This document shows positions 12,581 to 25,764 of a stretch of DNA of 53,979 nt, one piece after another; position 1 is the first letter of the stretch; each line of letters starts with the position of its first letter. The notes under the pieces were generated by a model. That model saw only the letters and a program-made list of their open reading frames with translations. It was not told the origin of the DNA and ran no database searches. The stretch comes from Funneliformis mosseae (taxonomy: Eukaryota > Glomeromycota > Glomeromycetes > Glomerales > Glomeraceae): assembly GCA_910592005.1 (NCBI GenBank), contig CAJVPP010000060.1, forward strand, positions 1 to 53,979, read 5' to 3'. The translations under genes were made by a program, and so were the position numbers.

Positions 12581-15354
12581 TATGCAAAGAAATAACAAGT
12601 AAAAAATAAAAATATGTAAAAAAAAATTTATAAAATACAAGAAATAATATATAATACAAATATTTATTTATTATTAATTTTATTAAAAAAACTAGATATA
12701 GAGAATTAAAATATCACATTATATTTATAGGAAGTAGAAATTTTAAGTGAAAGTAAAAAATATTTGGGATGTTAAAAGACACATTCAATTAAATTATTTT
12801 CAGGTTTGAATAAAACTTAATAAAATTCATTTTAAGCAAAACTTTATTATATTAAAAAAAATTCGTTATAAAATAATTCATTATAAAAAGAATCATTTTA
12901 TATATAAATTTTTACTGATTTTAATTTGTTAAATGTAATATGAATTTTTAATTAACAAATTTGATATAATAAGATTTTTTTTATATTTAAAAATCTGTTT
13001 AATACTAAAAATTTATTATATTATAAAATTTGTAATATCAAAATTTACTATAAAAGTATTAACTATAATTAGAATATAGTACAATAACTAAAATATAATA
13101 TAATAGCTAAAATCCAATATAATAATTAGAATATTATATGATAACTAAAAGTGATATAATAATAAAAATATAATATAAAAATACAAATTATAAATAAATC
13201 ATAAGATCTAAAAATATAATCAAAAATTTATGAATATAAATATCACATAAAAGCTCAGATAAAAGAAACTAACAAATTAAAACAATAAAACACTTATATA
13301 ATTTATATTACAAAAAAGGAAATTAATGAAAATATGAATACAAAAAAAAGATAAAATTATTATATAAATTAAAGAAACAGAAGGAAATGAAGTAATAATT
13401 AATAAAAAAAAATTTAAAATAGAAATAATAATGATATTATAAGAATATGTAATAATAATATATAATAAGATATATAATGACTTTTAGAATTATAAATGAA
13501 AAAGTAAACATAAAAATAGATTAAAAAAGAAAATAGAAATTAGAATAGAAATAAAATTAAAAATAAAAATAATATAGAAATTAGAATTTGTAATTAAAAG
13601 AAATGAAAATAAAATCTGAAAATAAAATTGACATAATATTAAAAATTAATAATAAAGGAAATAAAGATTAAAGATTATTAAAAAAGAAAAAATCTACAAA
13701 TTGATTAATATTAAAATTTATATAATAAAATAGTAATTTTATTATATAAATCACTTACATTATATTATAAAATTATAATAATAAAAAGAAATTATACTTA
13801 ATTTAATATTTAGAAAAAATAATAGGAAAAAATATAATTTTATTTAATACTTTATGAAATAATATATAATTAATGATAATACCAACATATAATATAAATA
13901 ATGATAATAACATAATATATAATTGATGATGATAATAATATATAATATATAATAGATAATAAAAATGATACATGATAGAATTAATAATAATAATAAAATA
14001 ATTGAATGAAAGGTTTAAAATATATTTTTAAGTAAAATAAAATAATTAAGAAAATAAATTATAAGAAATAAAAAAAAGAAAACCTATAATATAAAATCTC
14101 TATAATAGAAACTTTACTATAGTAAAAATTAAAATACAAAAAAAATAAATTATATAAAAAATTAAAAATTTAATTTATAAAATAAATAAATTATAACTTG
14201 TGTTTTAAGAACTTTGGATTAAAATTTTAATATTTTTAATATTAATAGAGTTATATTAAATTAAATTTATCTAAAGTTAATTATAAAAACTGAAATTAAA
14301 ATAAATATGTGATGATAAATACATGAGAATAATTCTTTTATTATTTATATATTTTATCTTAAATATTATTATAAATTGAATTATATAAAGATATATTAGA
14401 GTACAATAAAAATATATATATAAGAATATTATAATTATATATAAGTTAAATTATGTATTAAATTCAGTTCCTTTAGTTATAATTTTAATATATAAATATT
14501 TATAAAAAAGATATTACTGAAAAAATAGCAGAATTTATAGTTAAAATATAAGTTTTATTATCATGTATCTGGTGTAATTTATTAAAATGGGGATACATAT
14601 TAAAATAAAAAAAAATATAAAAAAATGAAAATAACTAATAAAATAAATAATAATAACTTAAAATTAAAAAAAAAAAAATTTAAAAGGAAGAATTAATTAT
14701 TAAAAATTAGAAAAAATAATGAAAAATAAAGAAGTATAATAATAAAGAACTCAAAAAGAAATATTTATTACAAAAAATATTAAAGAATATGAATGATAAT
14801 ACTTAAACAATAAAAATAAATTTTCTTAATAATGAGTAATAAAAATATAATAAGTAGATACAATTATTGTTAAAACTATAAAATACAGATTTTAACAATT
14901 ATAATATTAATCAATTCTAAATAAAATAAGTCAAATTTTAGCTAATTCTTAATATAACTAATTAGCTATAAATATTATAAATAAGATAGATTGAAATTTA
15001 GCTGATTCTTAATGTATGTTAATTAGCTAAGCTGATTTTTGATAATTTATCAATTTTAAGTTAATTTTAGACTAATTTTTTATATATCTGATTTTTGATT
15101 TTGACTAATGATATATACTTACTAAAAATCAATTATTGAAATTTACTATATAATTATAATTTAAATTGTTAAACTATATTAAGATATTTTTTAAAATATT
15201 TAAATTTTCTATTTTAAATTTCATTTATTATTTATTATTTAAAATGTTATTTAATTTTATAATTATTTTGAATATTTTTTAAAAAAAATTAATATTATAA
15301 ATAATATTTTAATAAATGATAAATAAGTATTATAATATTGTAATTAATTGTAGC
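12581..15354. other. AT-rich intergenic sequence with degenerate repeats
   Basis: No gene is recognisable. The DNA is almost pure A/T. Around 13069-13170 a unit of about 20-25 bp related to AATATAATATAATAGCTAAA recurs imperfectly. Around 14937-15040 a segment containing TTTAGCTAATTCTTAATATA is repeated imperfectly about 60 bp downstream. Neither has coding potential. Confidence 0.5.
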
Positions 15355-15850
15355 ATTTAAAACTTTATATAAGCTGACTTATCTTAACTTATAATAATTT
15401 AAATTGAGCTAATTTAAATTATATTCTGATTTATTTAACTTATATAATTTGATAAAAATATTTAAAAATAATTTCTTTAAGAAAAATATTTTTAAAATGA
15501 TTTCTTTTTGAGAAAAATATTTTAAAATAATTTTTCTTTGAGAGAAATATTTCTAAAAATAATTTTTTTAAAGAAAAATTCTTTTATTAATAAAATTTAT
15601 TCACAAAATATAATTTTTTTAAAGAAAATACTTAAAAGTAAAATTTTTAAAAATATTTTAAAAAGAAATTCTTTAGAAAATACTACTAGATATGTTTTTC
15701 TTTAAAAGAGATATCTCTAAAACTATATTTTTTTAAAAAAATATGCTATAAGAATCTTTTAGAATATTTTCTTTAAAGAAAATATAAGCTAATAAATCAA
15801 ATTATATCATAAGCTAAGCTACAGCATAAGCTAACTTATTTGATTTAAAA
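15355..15850. mobile_element. Possible non-autonomous foldback element (about 480 bp)
   Basis: ATTTAAAA occurs at 15355-15362 and again at 15843-15850, consistent with an 8-bp duplication. Between them, the left end carries AAGCTGACTTAT, TTGAGCTAATTT and GATTTATTTAAC. The right end, reverse-complemented, carries AAGTTAGCTTATG, TAGCTTAGCTTATG and GATTTATTAGC, followed on both sides by AAGAAAATATTT-like blocks. The interior (15450-15570) has about four tandem units near 31 bp built on AAAAATATTTTTAAAAT. No ORF. The arms are imperfect and AT-rich, so chance similarity is not excluded. Confidence 0.45.
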
Positions 15851-16217
15851 ATATAAAATATTATTATTTAATAAATCTTAATAAAATTAACTTTAATAAT
15901 TAAATTATAATTATTAAAAATAAGTTGTCTTTAAAATTTAAAAATTGATAATTATTAATTTTAAAATTTAAAAAAAAATTATTATTAAATATTAAAATAT
16001 TAAATATTTTTTTAATATTTTATAAATAATTTTATTTTTATTATTTAAAGAAAAAATAATTTTAATATATTTAAAATTGATTTTAATTAATAAATAAAAT
16101 TAAATAATTTATTTATAATATTATTAAAAAAATATTATTATTAATTTTATATAGCTAAAATATTATAATTATCTCTTAAAATATAAGTATAAAATTGTTT
16201 CTAAAATATTTTAAAAA

Positions 16218-16234
16218 CTTAAAATATTTTAATA
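16218..16234. repeat. LINE target-site duplication, 5' copy
   Basis: CTTAAAATATTTTAATA lies just upstream of the LINE and is repeated exactly after its poly(A) tail at 23786-23802. Seventeen matching bp is a typical length for target-primed reverse transcription. Confidence 0.8.
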
Positions 16235-16302
16235 AAAAAATATATTAATAAAGAAAACTCTTTCCGCTGATTTCCAATTTCAATATAACTGGAAAAAAAA
16301 AT

Positions 16303-18344
16303 GGAAATAACAATAATAATAACAAGTCTAACAAGACTCGCTCTTCTTCCCCTAATAACGACCAACAGCAATGACCTGCTAAGAAACAGTTTATTGAACC
16401 TCCTCAACCAACTGAAGCTTCATCTTCAAAAGATATTTCAGAAAATGTCACATCCTCTGACATGGAACTTGACACGACCGCTCGTCCACTTAACGACAAA
16501 GGAAAGGCACCTAAAACTTTCTCATCCTCTTCAAAAGCCCCGATAGATATCGACTAAGCTTTTGACACCACTGAAAATGGCCTTGATAATGACAAAAATA
16601 AAGCAAGTGGTATTCACCTTGAATGAGAAACGGAAGCTCCAATTTACTTTGCCTACTGCGTCACTGAACGTTTCTTTTCAGCTAAAACTAATTAAGAAAA
16701 ACAAAATGAAGTGTGTGACATATTTGTATCACATTATGCCTCCTTTATTAATGCATCAGTACGCACTCACCCTGACGACCCCAACAAAAAAATTGTTTGA
16801 ATTGGATTTACCTTATGCAATGAAGCCAATCATGCAGTCACCCTCAAAATTCCTTGTTTAGATAATGATATGTTTTCACTCTTGATCACCAAACCAGCCG
16901 CAAAATACATTCCAGATTTGTTGATCAGAGTTACAGAGATCCCAATCTCTACTACAGAATCAAACTTGAGATTTATATTCTCCTTCTTCGGAAAGATCAC
17001 TAAATGTATTATGTCTACCAAAAATTTATGGTAATAAGCAACAATTACTTTTGAAGAAAATATAGACATGACCACCCTGAATAAACTTAACAGTTACTTC
17101 ATCCTAAAAGACCTTGTCCAAGTTTATTCTTGTACAATGTCGAATGAAGATGTCAGGAAAAAATCCCAATTTTCCCTTAAACTCACGAACTTACCTCTTG
17201 ACACCAACGGCTGTCATCTTATCTCGATCGGCAATGCAATTGATGCTATCGTTTGGATCATTCCTAAATCATGTGCTAACTATCGCAACTTTTAGTATAT
17301 TATTTTTACTTTAAATATAAAGAAATGATAAATGTTGCCAAAAATGGAGAGACTTTCTATCTTGATAGAAAAAGATTAATCTGGGCCGATCTGAACTCAA
17401 AGTTATGTTTCATTTACCAAACTCCTAGTCATCAGTCACAAAATTGTCAGAAAAAAAGATCATCTTCCGAAGACTGTCAAATACAATAGCTCTACCAAAG
17501 ATTTCAACCAGCATAATTTTGCAATTATCAGACCCCTATTAACAAACCTAAATCATTTAATCCTAATAAATCGACATCAAACACAACGGATCAAACCAAT
17601 AAAGTTTTATTAAAACAAAATAATGACCTAAAGAACCCAAATACAAATCATAAACCTGTAAATATTATTCCCAAACAGCCAGTTAACAAACCAAATCCCC
17701 CTCCTACTTTTCAGTCTAACAAACCCAAGCAACCATTTAACAACAAGGATAAAGAAACCTTGAATGCAAATATCCATGCTCACAGTTCTTGGGTGAACGA
17801 CTACGATTATAATTGTAATTACTATCATCCTAATGACAATAATGGTCAAAATGAATAACCTGATATGCTAACCAAAATTTCCAATCAACTTGAAACCATT
17901 GTAAGCTAGTTAGCCAAAATGGATCGTGATATATACTGCACCATTGAAAGAGTTAAAGCTGTCAAAACCGTTCTTAATATTGATACGCTTTTACCCCACC
18001 AGGCCGATCTACTTAATAAATACTTTAATGAAAATGGTATGGAAACTGAAGAAGAACATGAATTTGTAGTTAGCCTTAACATCAAAGATAATATAGTCAA
18101 AAAACAAGCTGTCGAAATCGTTCACCTTAAAGAAAAAAACGCCTTATTAAAAACCAGTTTAGAAGACAACTTCTTCAAATTGAATAATGTAAGTTTGGCT
18201 ATCACGAATATGCAACATCTTCTCTAAACTCAACTCAAAATTGATCCTAATGCATTTATTGATATAGCTGAGGTGACCTCATCCTCCAGCTATACCAAAG
18301 ATGTGAATGGAGTTTTCGCCCTGCCCTTACCTAAATATCTTTAA
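16303..18344 (+). pseudogene. LINE ORF1: RRM and zinc-knuckle RNA-binding protein, broken
   Basis: The nucleic-acid chaperone-like ORF1 reads in frame from about 16303, starting in an Asn/Ser/Lys-rich tail, to the TAG at 17293, and in a second frame from about 17331 to the TAA at 18342. An RRM-like segment (IRVTEIPISTTESNLRF, then FFGKITKC) lies near 16926-17015. A CCHC knuckle at about 17403-17445 reads CFIYQTPSHQSQNC, with Tyr in place of the second Cys, explicable by TGC to TAC. A Pro/Asn/Lys-rich linker and a helical C-terminus (17919-18227) follow. In-frame stops occur at likely Gln or Trp positions (TAA, TAG, TGA), including a TAA TAA pair after LW near 17030. No ATG remains in frame at the N-terminus. 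Confidence 0.75.
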
Positions 18345-18346
18345 TG
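18342..18346 (+). promoter_or_regulatory. TAATG stop-start joining LINE ORF1 and ORF2
   Basis: The ORF1 stop TAA (18342-18344) shares its last base with the ORF2 start ATG (18344-18346). This UAAUG arrangement is the translational-coupling signal described for the silkworm LINE SART1, where ribosomes terminate and reinitiate. The role here is inferred from that precedent. Confidence 0.7.
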
Positions 18347-21300
18347 ATTAGTACAATAAAGAATGATAATAGAGCTAGCCCTAGAAGCTCAAAAAACATG
18401 GATACTATAAATTTTTTTAACAACAATTTAGATAACCCTTCAATCAATAATTTTTCTCATATTAATATCGCAACACATAATGTTCGTTCATTTCTCCAAT
18501 TACACAAACAACAAGCGTTAATTAATCACTACAATTTTGACAAATTAGACATCATCAGCATTCAAGAAACAAATTTTAAGTCGAGCAATGACGTCCTCAG
18601 TTTTAATAACTCAACCTTATCTCAATATATTTCCTTTTTTAACTTCGAAGATACTCAAACATCTGGTACAGGTGTCAGATTTTTAATTAACAAATGTCTC
18701 GCTAATCATATTTATAAACATAATGGAAAATATGGTCGCATAATTTTTGTAAACTTCTAATTTCGAAATAAGTTTCATATTCGCCTTATCAACTACTACA
18801 TTTCAAGTTCAAATAAAATCCTGCAAAAACAAACATACAACGATACTATCAAACTGATCGCTGAAGCAAAAGGCCTGAATATGAAAATAATTTTATTAGA
18901 AGATTTTAACACAGTGCCCGATAGACCCAGCAATATGTCTCATGCTAACTTGTTCTTCTCACAGTTAGATGAATTACAGCTCTTTAACATTTTTAACCTA
19001 ATCTATGACAATGCCAACCAATTTTTTCCCTCCTTCTTCCACTTGGCTAAATACTAACTAACGAGAATTGATCATATTTACTGCTCTTCACTTATAGCTG
19101 CAGGTATTAATTTCACAGATACAACCGCAGTTGACTCACATGTTTCAGATCATTCAATCATTTTCACCAATGTAAGTATTGCTAAAATTAACGTATCAGC
19201 CAAAACCAAAAACCAAATTAAGAAGAAAGCTTACCAATACGACCAAATGGACATCAAATCGTGGAATAATTTCTCTAAATAAGTTGACGCTTATGTTAAT
19301 AGCTGCCAACTAACTAATCTTTCCCCAGAAAAATTGCAATCAAAAAATGCTTTGAATTTCTTTTGAGACCTTATCCAAGGATGCATCATCAAAGCTGCAG
19401 ACAAATATATACCTATATGATACTCTTCAGCCCATTCAAGAGATTTACGTCCTCGTTTATTGAAAAATATGTATAAACAACTGATAGCTGTCCAGAAACT
19501 ATAACGTCTTACCAAGCAAGGCCTCTGTATATATGCTGTTCTGAAAAATTAGACGACTATCTATCAACAAGCATTTTCACTGATCTCACACTACAAGCTT
19601 CCCTAGCTCACTGTTGTTTCACCAACACTACAAGACTTAAAAAATGCCTAACTATTTCTTTCTGACCTATACAGAGTTCATATGATTGCGATCAAACTCG
19701 AGAAAGATAAATATAAATTCAAACAAATCAAGGCTGCACTAAAATATCGCTGCGATAACTTTCATGATGACCAATCTAGAATGTTCGACTCCATTCTTGG
19801 TAGAAAACATTACACCATAGTTCTTGATCAATGCTTAGATAATTCGGCCAACACCTTGACCTATTAATAACGGCAGACGAAGTCAAATGGGAAACCAATC
19901 AACACTTTTAACAAACTACATATATACATCACCATTTTGTTGAGTTCACTGACAATTGGAAACCTTGGTATGAACCACTTTTCTCCATTAATGAATCAAT
20001 ATATGATCATCTTATGGATCCATCGAAAGAAGATGAATGGTATCAAATCCTCAAAACGCTACCCAATGATAAAGCGTCCGGCCCTTCTAAAGTCTCAAAC
20101 GAAATGCTAAAACACTTAGGTCCTAAAATGAACAAAATCTTTTGGATGTTAGCTTGCGCATGCTTGATATTGTTCTACATGCCTGATCGTTAGAATCTCA
20201 CCTTTGTATACCCCATCTCTAAACCAAAGCCCTAAAAATACAACCTCAACAATACTCGCCCTATAACTTTGTTGAAATGCCCATAAAAAGCGCTAGTCAA
20301 ATTGATTAATAACGTTTATTGGATACGTTGTCTAAGAAAAATGTCCTAAAAGGTCATAACTTCGCTAGTCTGCTCTTCCGCTCTACGTTCGAACTAATTC
20401 ATATCATGGATAACATCAAATACGATCGTCTTTCGAATAAAGAAAAAGATCTTTAGATTTTATTTCAGGACATGTTCAAAGCCTATGATCGTGTAAACCT
20501 TGCTATACTCCTGCGTGCACTCAACCGTCTTAAACTTTCTAACGTATTTCTGAACTTTGTCACTTTACTTTTCTCGAACCGTCTTAATCAGATTTTTACT
20601 GTACACAGTAACACTGACTTATATCCCGTTTTTACAGGGATCGATCAAGGAGAGATTATCTCTTCAATTTGTGGTATATATATTATGATCCCCTACTTTG
20701 TCGTATCTAAAATATCTCGCTTGGTTATAACTTAACGGCTGAATGGCGTCCTAATGTTAATTCTTCAACTAAATCCTCAGTGTCAACCAACATTTCCACA
20801 CTTGTATATATAGATGATACACTCTAGATTAGTAAATCCAAAGAAGACTTAGAATCAATCCTTTCTATAGCAGATGACTTTTATCAACTCAACAGTATAC
20901 TTGTTAATTGGGATAAGTCTATCCTCTTTACCTCAATTTCTATCGTCCAACCGGTACACTTTAAACTTATACACAACGAAAAATGGATTAAACCTTTAAA
21001 CTTAAAAACGTCTACTTAATATTTAGGTATTTGGATTTTATTACTTCCTAACAGCTCTTTTATTCGCTAATAAGTTTATAATGAGGTAGCAGCCGCTGCT
21101 GCAACTATGAAAAAAAAATATATTACTGACAAACAACTTAAGAGTGTCTTTAATTCAATCTTATTACCACGTATTTTATATCGTTCACAATTAACATTTC
21201 TTGATTACAAATTTTGCGACAGAATAATGGGAACATACCAGAAGATTTTTCGATCAGTTATGAATATAACCAAAAGCACCCCATCAGCTATCATTTACTC

Positions 21301-23690
21301 CTCGCTGTTCTATAATATGACACATTTATTTTCAGCTCAACTTCAAGCGAAAATTACTAACTTTACAAAAATGATTAATGACAAAGGTCTCTTAGGAACT
21401 ACTGCGTTAATTCGTAATTGTTAATTCCAAATTAATGAATGGCTAGTTCAATCACCACTTGCTCAATGGCTCTATGATGCCTCTTACAAGTTCAAAGACT
21501 GGTGGTCTGCACTATTATCAAACTTAAAATCACTCAATATTACAGTTACTAACAGTCAAACTAACGATAATGCCATAATCAAAGGTTATACACCCCTAAT
21601 TGATATATATGGCCTTGCATTCTTTAGAAAACATGCTGATAAACTAAAAAAGAAAAACCTGATGTTTATTGATCAGATAACTACTTCAGATGGATTAGCT
21701 CTCTTCACCTTACCTGACCTCAAATTTTCAACAGCCACACTTATTCTTCCAACACCACCAACATGGTTTATTGACCTTCAGAATCTAGTGCTGCACAACA
21801 ATTCTAATAGAAACATCCTACTATAATACCAACATCCTCATAATAATATTATTCATACTAGACCTCCGGTTCATATCAAAAGTATGACCCACTTCACAGT
21901 AAAGTGGCACCTGCCAGTAGTTAGCAAAGTGCTTAAGATAAACTCAAACATTTTTCATATATAACACTTTTATTTTCAAGCGGAAACTTCTTGGAAATCT
22001 GTCCTCATCGCGTGTAATAGCTGTTCTATGAATGACAATACCACTTTTATACCTTCTAATATGAGAAACAAAAACTATTCATGCTTTGTTAAATTAGCGC
22101 TACCCTTATGTTTATTCTTACATGCATTACCTACGCATAATCTTAGTTATCTTTGTCTCCTTTCCCCATATATGATCTTTGAAATGGTTCTTTTTAATTT
22201 TAAAATTCACTCAGATCCTGCTTTTAATATTGAACCTTCTACACCTTCCATTAACGTAGCTTCATCAAATATTTTTACCTCTGATATAGCACTCAGTTAG
22301 ATAGTCTATCGATTTTGTTTTTATAATCAACTAACCTTTTATTTTACACTGACGGCTCTCTCTCTAATTTAGGTAGTTCTTCATCTCATATGGGGGTTGC
22401 CTGGTTACAAATCGATCTATCAGAACCTCTTCATTCTTTCAATGCTTTTATTACCCTTCCCCAACCATCTTCCTTTCTAGCTAAATTAGTAGCGATTCTG
22501 GCTGCAGTTCATGTTTCACCCCCTAATTCCAATATTGACATTTTCACAGATTCATTAATCACCATAGCCTCCTATTCAAAAATAAATTACTTTCTTATAT
22601 GCGTTCCCACTTACAACCCCATTTTCAAAGTTTCAAATTATCCTATTTGGTGTTCACTCTTCCGCCAGCTCAAAGAGAAAAATATAGATATCACATTCTA
22701 TAAAGTCAAAGCTCATGCTGATGACCACTATAATAATGAAGTTAACTGACTTACCAAAGAAATAAGTTCACCTACAACTCTAGTATAGACAGAATTAGGT
22801 TTCGACTATACATTCTATTATAACAACCAAATTATTTTGACGCCTTCACGACATTTTATTAAAGACCTCCTCAACTCCATTGACTTTCACAACATTCAAC
22901 TACTTCCACATTTTCAAAAATACTCAACCCTAGAGGTAGACTAGATTAATACTGCTTTCGTGTTTAATGATAATGAAAGTGACTCTATCACATCCTATAA
23001 GGCTTCCTCTATACAAAAATTTAAAATCAAACTTCTGCTTGAACTTTTCCCTACACTTGAGGTACTCAAAAAGCGTCACCCTGATTTATATGATTCTTCA
23101 TGGTCCTGCCTTAAATGCCTTACTAGTTTGAAGAATTTTGATCATATCTGGCTTTGCCAACATACATTACAACATCTCAACGACATTTTATTAGATACCA
23201 TCACCTTCCTCTCTCAGCATTTGTCAGAACTCAATCATCAATTTGATATAGCAAGCATCATTTCAATGAATATTTAGAACCTTGATCCTACACACTCCTC
23301 TTTTAATTTTATTAACTTCATAAAAGGCATAGTTCCGTCCTTGTTTACAACGAAACTATATTAAATAGTAAATAATAAGTCAATCGTCTGTAGTTTACTT
23401 TCCTCAACATACTACTTTATACATGAAAAAATCAAAGTTCTTTGGCTCGATCAATGTGCCACCTTCAAAAAATTTGAAGATGAACACAACTTGTCTCTCA
23501 AGGATCAAAAAGCAAATACTATATCAACTGGCTTTCCTGATCCCACCCCTTATACCTTTATTATCCCTTCCTACTTTCATAAATTATTCCTTTTTGGTTC
23601 GCATTAGTCAAATTTTTGAATCAGTAGTAATCAGGCCCCCAATACTAGAACAGTGCAAGGTTGGTTTTGATTTAGTATTTACTAGATAGA
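18344..23690 (+). pseudogene. LINE ORF2: endonuclease, reverse transcriptase, RNase H, broken
   Basis: The N-terminal APE-type endonuclease starts at ATG 18344 and shows IATHNVRSF, SIQETNF, a DFN motif preceded by Glu rather than the usual Gly (about 18900), RIDHIYC and SDHSII. The reverse transcriptase follows: DEWYQILKTLPNDKASGPS near 20029-20085, NTRPITLL near 20250, FQDMFKAYDR near 20465 and the catalytic YIDD at 20807-20818. RNase H starts with FYTDGS near 22345 and continues with IFTDSL and KAHADDHYNNEVN. Its Glu appears as Lys (AKLVAIL) and its last Asp as Asn, both explicable by G-to-A. A CX2CX8HX3C finger is at about 23109-23160. The frame is broken by many TAA/TAG/TGA codons and by shifts near 19868, 20290 and 20670. 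Confidence 0.85.
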
Positions 23691-23785
23691 AATTTTTGTA
23701 CTCTTTCATTTGTAATTTGTAGTTTTACTTTACTTTTAATAAAGATTGTGCAAAGCTACCACACGTTAAAATAAAAAAAAAAAAA

Positions 23786-23802
23786 CTTAAAATATTTTAA
23801 TA
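23786..23802. repeat. LINE target-site duplication, 3' copy
   Basis: CTTAAAATATTTTAATA directly follows the poly(A) tail and matches 16218-16234 exactly. Confidence 0.8.
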
Positions 23803-25764
23803 TCTAATGATTATAAAAAAAATGAAATAAAATTTTTAAATTTATTATATTATAATATATATTTAATAGTAGTATTTTTAAACTTTTAAAATTAATAATT
23901 ATTAATATATATTAATTTTTTAATTTTTTAATTTTTAAATATAATTTATTATCTAATAATTACAATATAAAATAAACTTTTTCTAACAATCATTTGATCA
24001 AGAATTTTATGTAAAAAAGTGTATGTTTAAGGATGGTTATGGCTTAGCCTATAAATAAAAAAATAAAACTCCCTTTACAAACTTCTTTTTCTCTTATTTT
24101 TCTCAAACCCTCTTATTCTAATAAACAGTTTTATTAATCCAAGTAGTGGTGTTTTTTTGTTAAAATATTTTTTTGCTACTTCTCTTAGCTGTTTTTTTCA
24201 TTTTTCTTCTTTTCTTTTTGTTCACAAAAGTGGATATCAGAGGATATTCCAAATGATGATTAGAATCAATAATAACTTTGAATTAACTAATTGCATGTGA
24301 TGATTTTTTCATTATCTTTCTAAATAAGCATATTCTTTTTAGATTTCTAATATTATAGAGTTTATCGATTTTAGCAGAATTTTTTAGTTTCTCGTAATTG
24401 TGTGATTTGAGTTCTGTGCAATATATTCTAGCAGCTGTAATATGAATTGACAGATATTTTAACATAGAAGTTTGAGAGTACTGAAGAGCTTTTGATAGAA
24501 CTTAATAATATAGGTACTCCTATGTTAGGAGGTTATTATAATCAGAAATTAATCAGGTAACTTAGCTAGGAACTTATTAGAATCAGATTTTTTTATTAGC
24601 TTTTTTTTTAGTTTAACAATAATTTGAGTTACTTGTTTTATATTGAATTTAAATTTAGGATAAGAATTATTATTAGAGAAAAGAGAAGAGCATAGTAATA
24701 ATCATGATTATCTCTGGAGTATGACAGGATGATTAGTTGGTCTGAACTAGTAAGTTTTTTAACTTGCATGAATGTTTTAGGCTGTTCAATTTTTTTTTTT
24801 TATTTTTTATATCTGATTTTTAGGATTTTCATGTATTAACCTACTGGATTTGAATTTTTCATATTAAATATAAGCATTATCACGTCTTTAAAAAAAATAA
24901 TTACAAAAATATAAAATTTAGTTTATTGAATTCATCACATTAAGACCTATTAAATAATAATATTTTTATATTTCTAAGATTGATAGATAGCAAGATATAT
25001 GAGTTTAAAAATTTAATTTTTTTAATTATTTATTTATCTTTAAAAAATCACTAGTTAATTACATTTTTCTTTTATTTTTACTTAGAAAACATCATAAAAT
25101 ATATTATAAAAGTATTAATTTTTTTAAAAATTCATTTTAGAATATTTAAAATAATTAAAAATGATTGTAATTAATAAAAAAATTGCTTGCAAATTTGTAA
25201 GCAAACCAATTAAAGGAATAAAATTTTATTAATTTTAATTTGACTTAAAAATTTTATAGAATCTGATTTTTTTAGATTATAACTCATATTATGAATTAAT
25301 TTTACTATGTAGTAATTTTTTATATAATAAAATTTTTATTTCTAATTATTATTATTAATTTATTTAATAAATTATCTTATTTTATAATTATATATTATTT
25401 TATTATTTTATTAAAATATATTATAGTTATATAAATAATTGTATAAAACTGTTCCGAGATCTTAGCAACTAAAATAAGAGTAACTAATTATGTAACTATA
25501 GATTCAGGATCAGATGGATTTTGAATAGGATTTTCCACAACATATAGTTATTAGTAAAAATATCGATATAAGTTAGGGAAGATGGAGCAAAAAAATCAAA
25601 ATCGAAAATCTTGTCATACATTTGAAGTTGTAACGACACACCAATATTTATTTGAATTGCCCAACAAATCAAATGTATGGCGTTTTATATAGTAAATAGT
25701 CCTTATATCTAATCAAAATATTAGCCATCAGTTGTATAATCTTTTCTCTTTACTCTGAAAAAAA
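23803..25764. other. Intergenic region upstream of the V-ATPase gene
   Basis: No gene is recognised. At 24040-24130 a CCTATAAATA box is followed by a pyrimidine-rich CTTCTTTTTCTCTTATTTTTC stretch; it resembles a promoter or solo-LTR core, but I cannot define its ends. A 60-codon minus-strand open frame (24283-24465) has no motif and is probably chance. The last 300 bp are less AT-rich and should contain the promoter of the downstream gene; an inverted repeat, CATACATTTGA near 25615 and TCAAATGTATG near 25669, lies there. Confidence 0.5.

Larger units (their letters stand above)
16235..23785 (+). mobile_element. Full-length non-LTR retrotransposon (LINE), decayed, about 7.55 kb
   Basis: The element contains, in order: a 5' untranslated region of about 70 bp; ORF1 with an RRM-like fold and a zinc knuckle; ORF2 with apurinic-type endonuclease, reverse transcriptase, RNase H and a C-terminal CCHC finger; a short 3' region with AATAAA at 23738; and an A-rich tail ending at 23785. 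It is flanked by 17-bp duplications. An ORF1 plus APE-RT-RNase H ORF2 fits the Tad/I-type clades known in fungi. Both ORFs carry many stops and a few indels, so the copy is inactive, but the exact duplication shows an untruncated insertion. Confidence 0.9.

Noticed and set aside
16301..16546. 81-codon plus-strand ORF at the LINE 5' end
   Set aside because: It is the wrong frame. The Asn/Ser/Lys-rich frame starting two bases later continues into the RRM and zinc-knuckle region.
24040..24240. Solo LTR with TATA box
   Set aside because: It has a promoter-like core only; no TG..CA ends or flanking duplication could be fixed.
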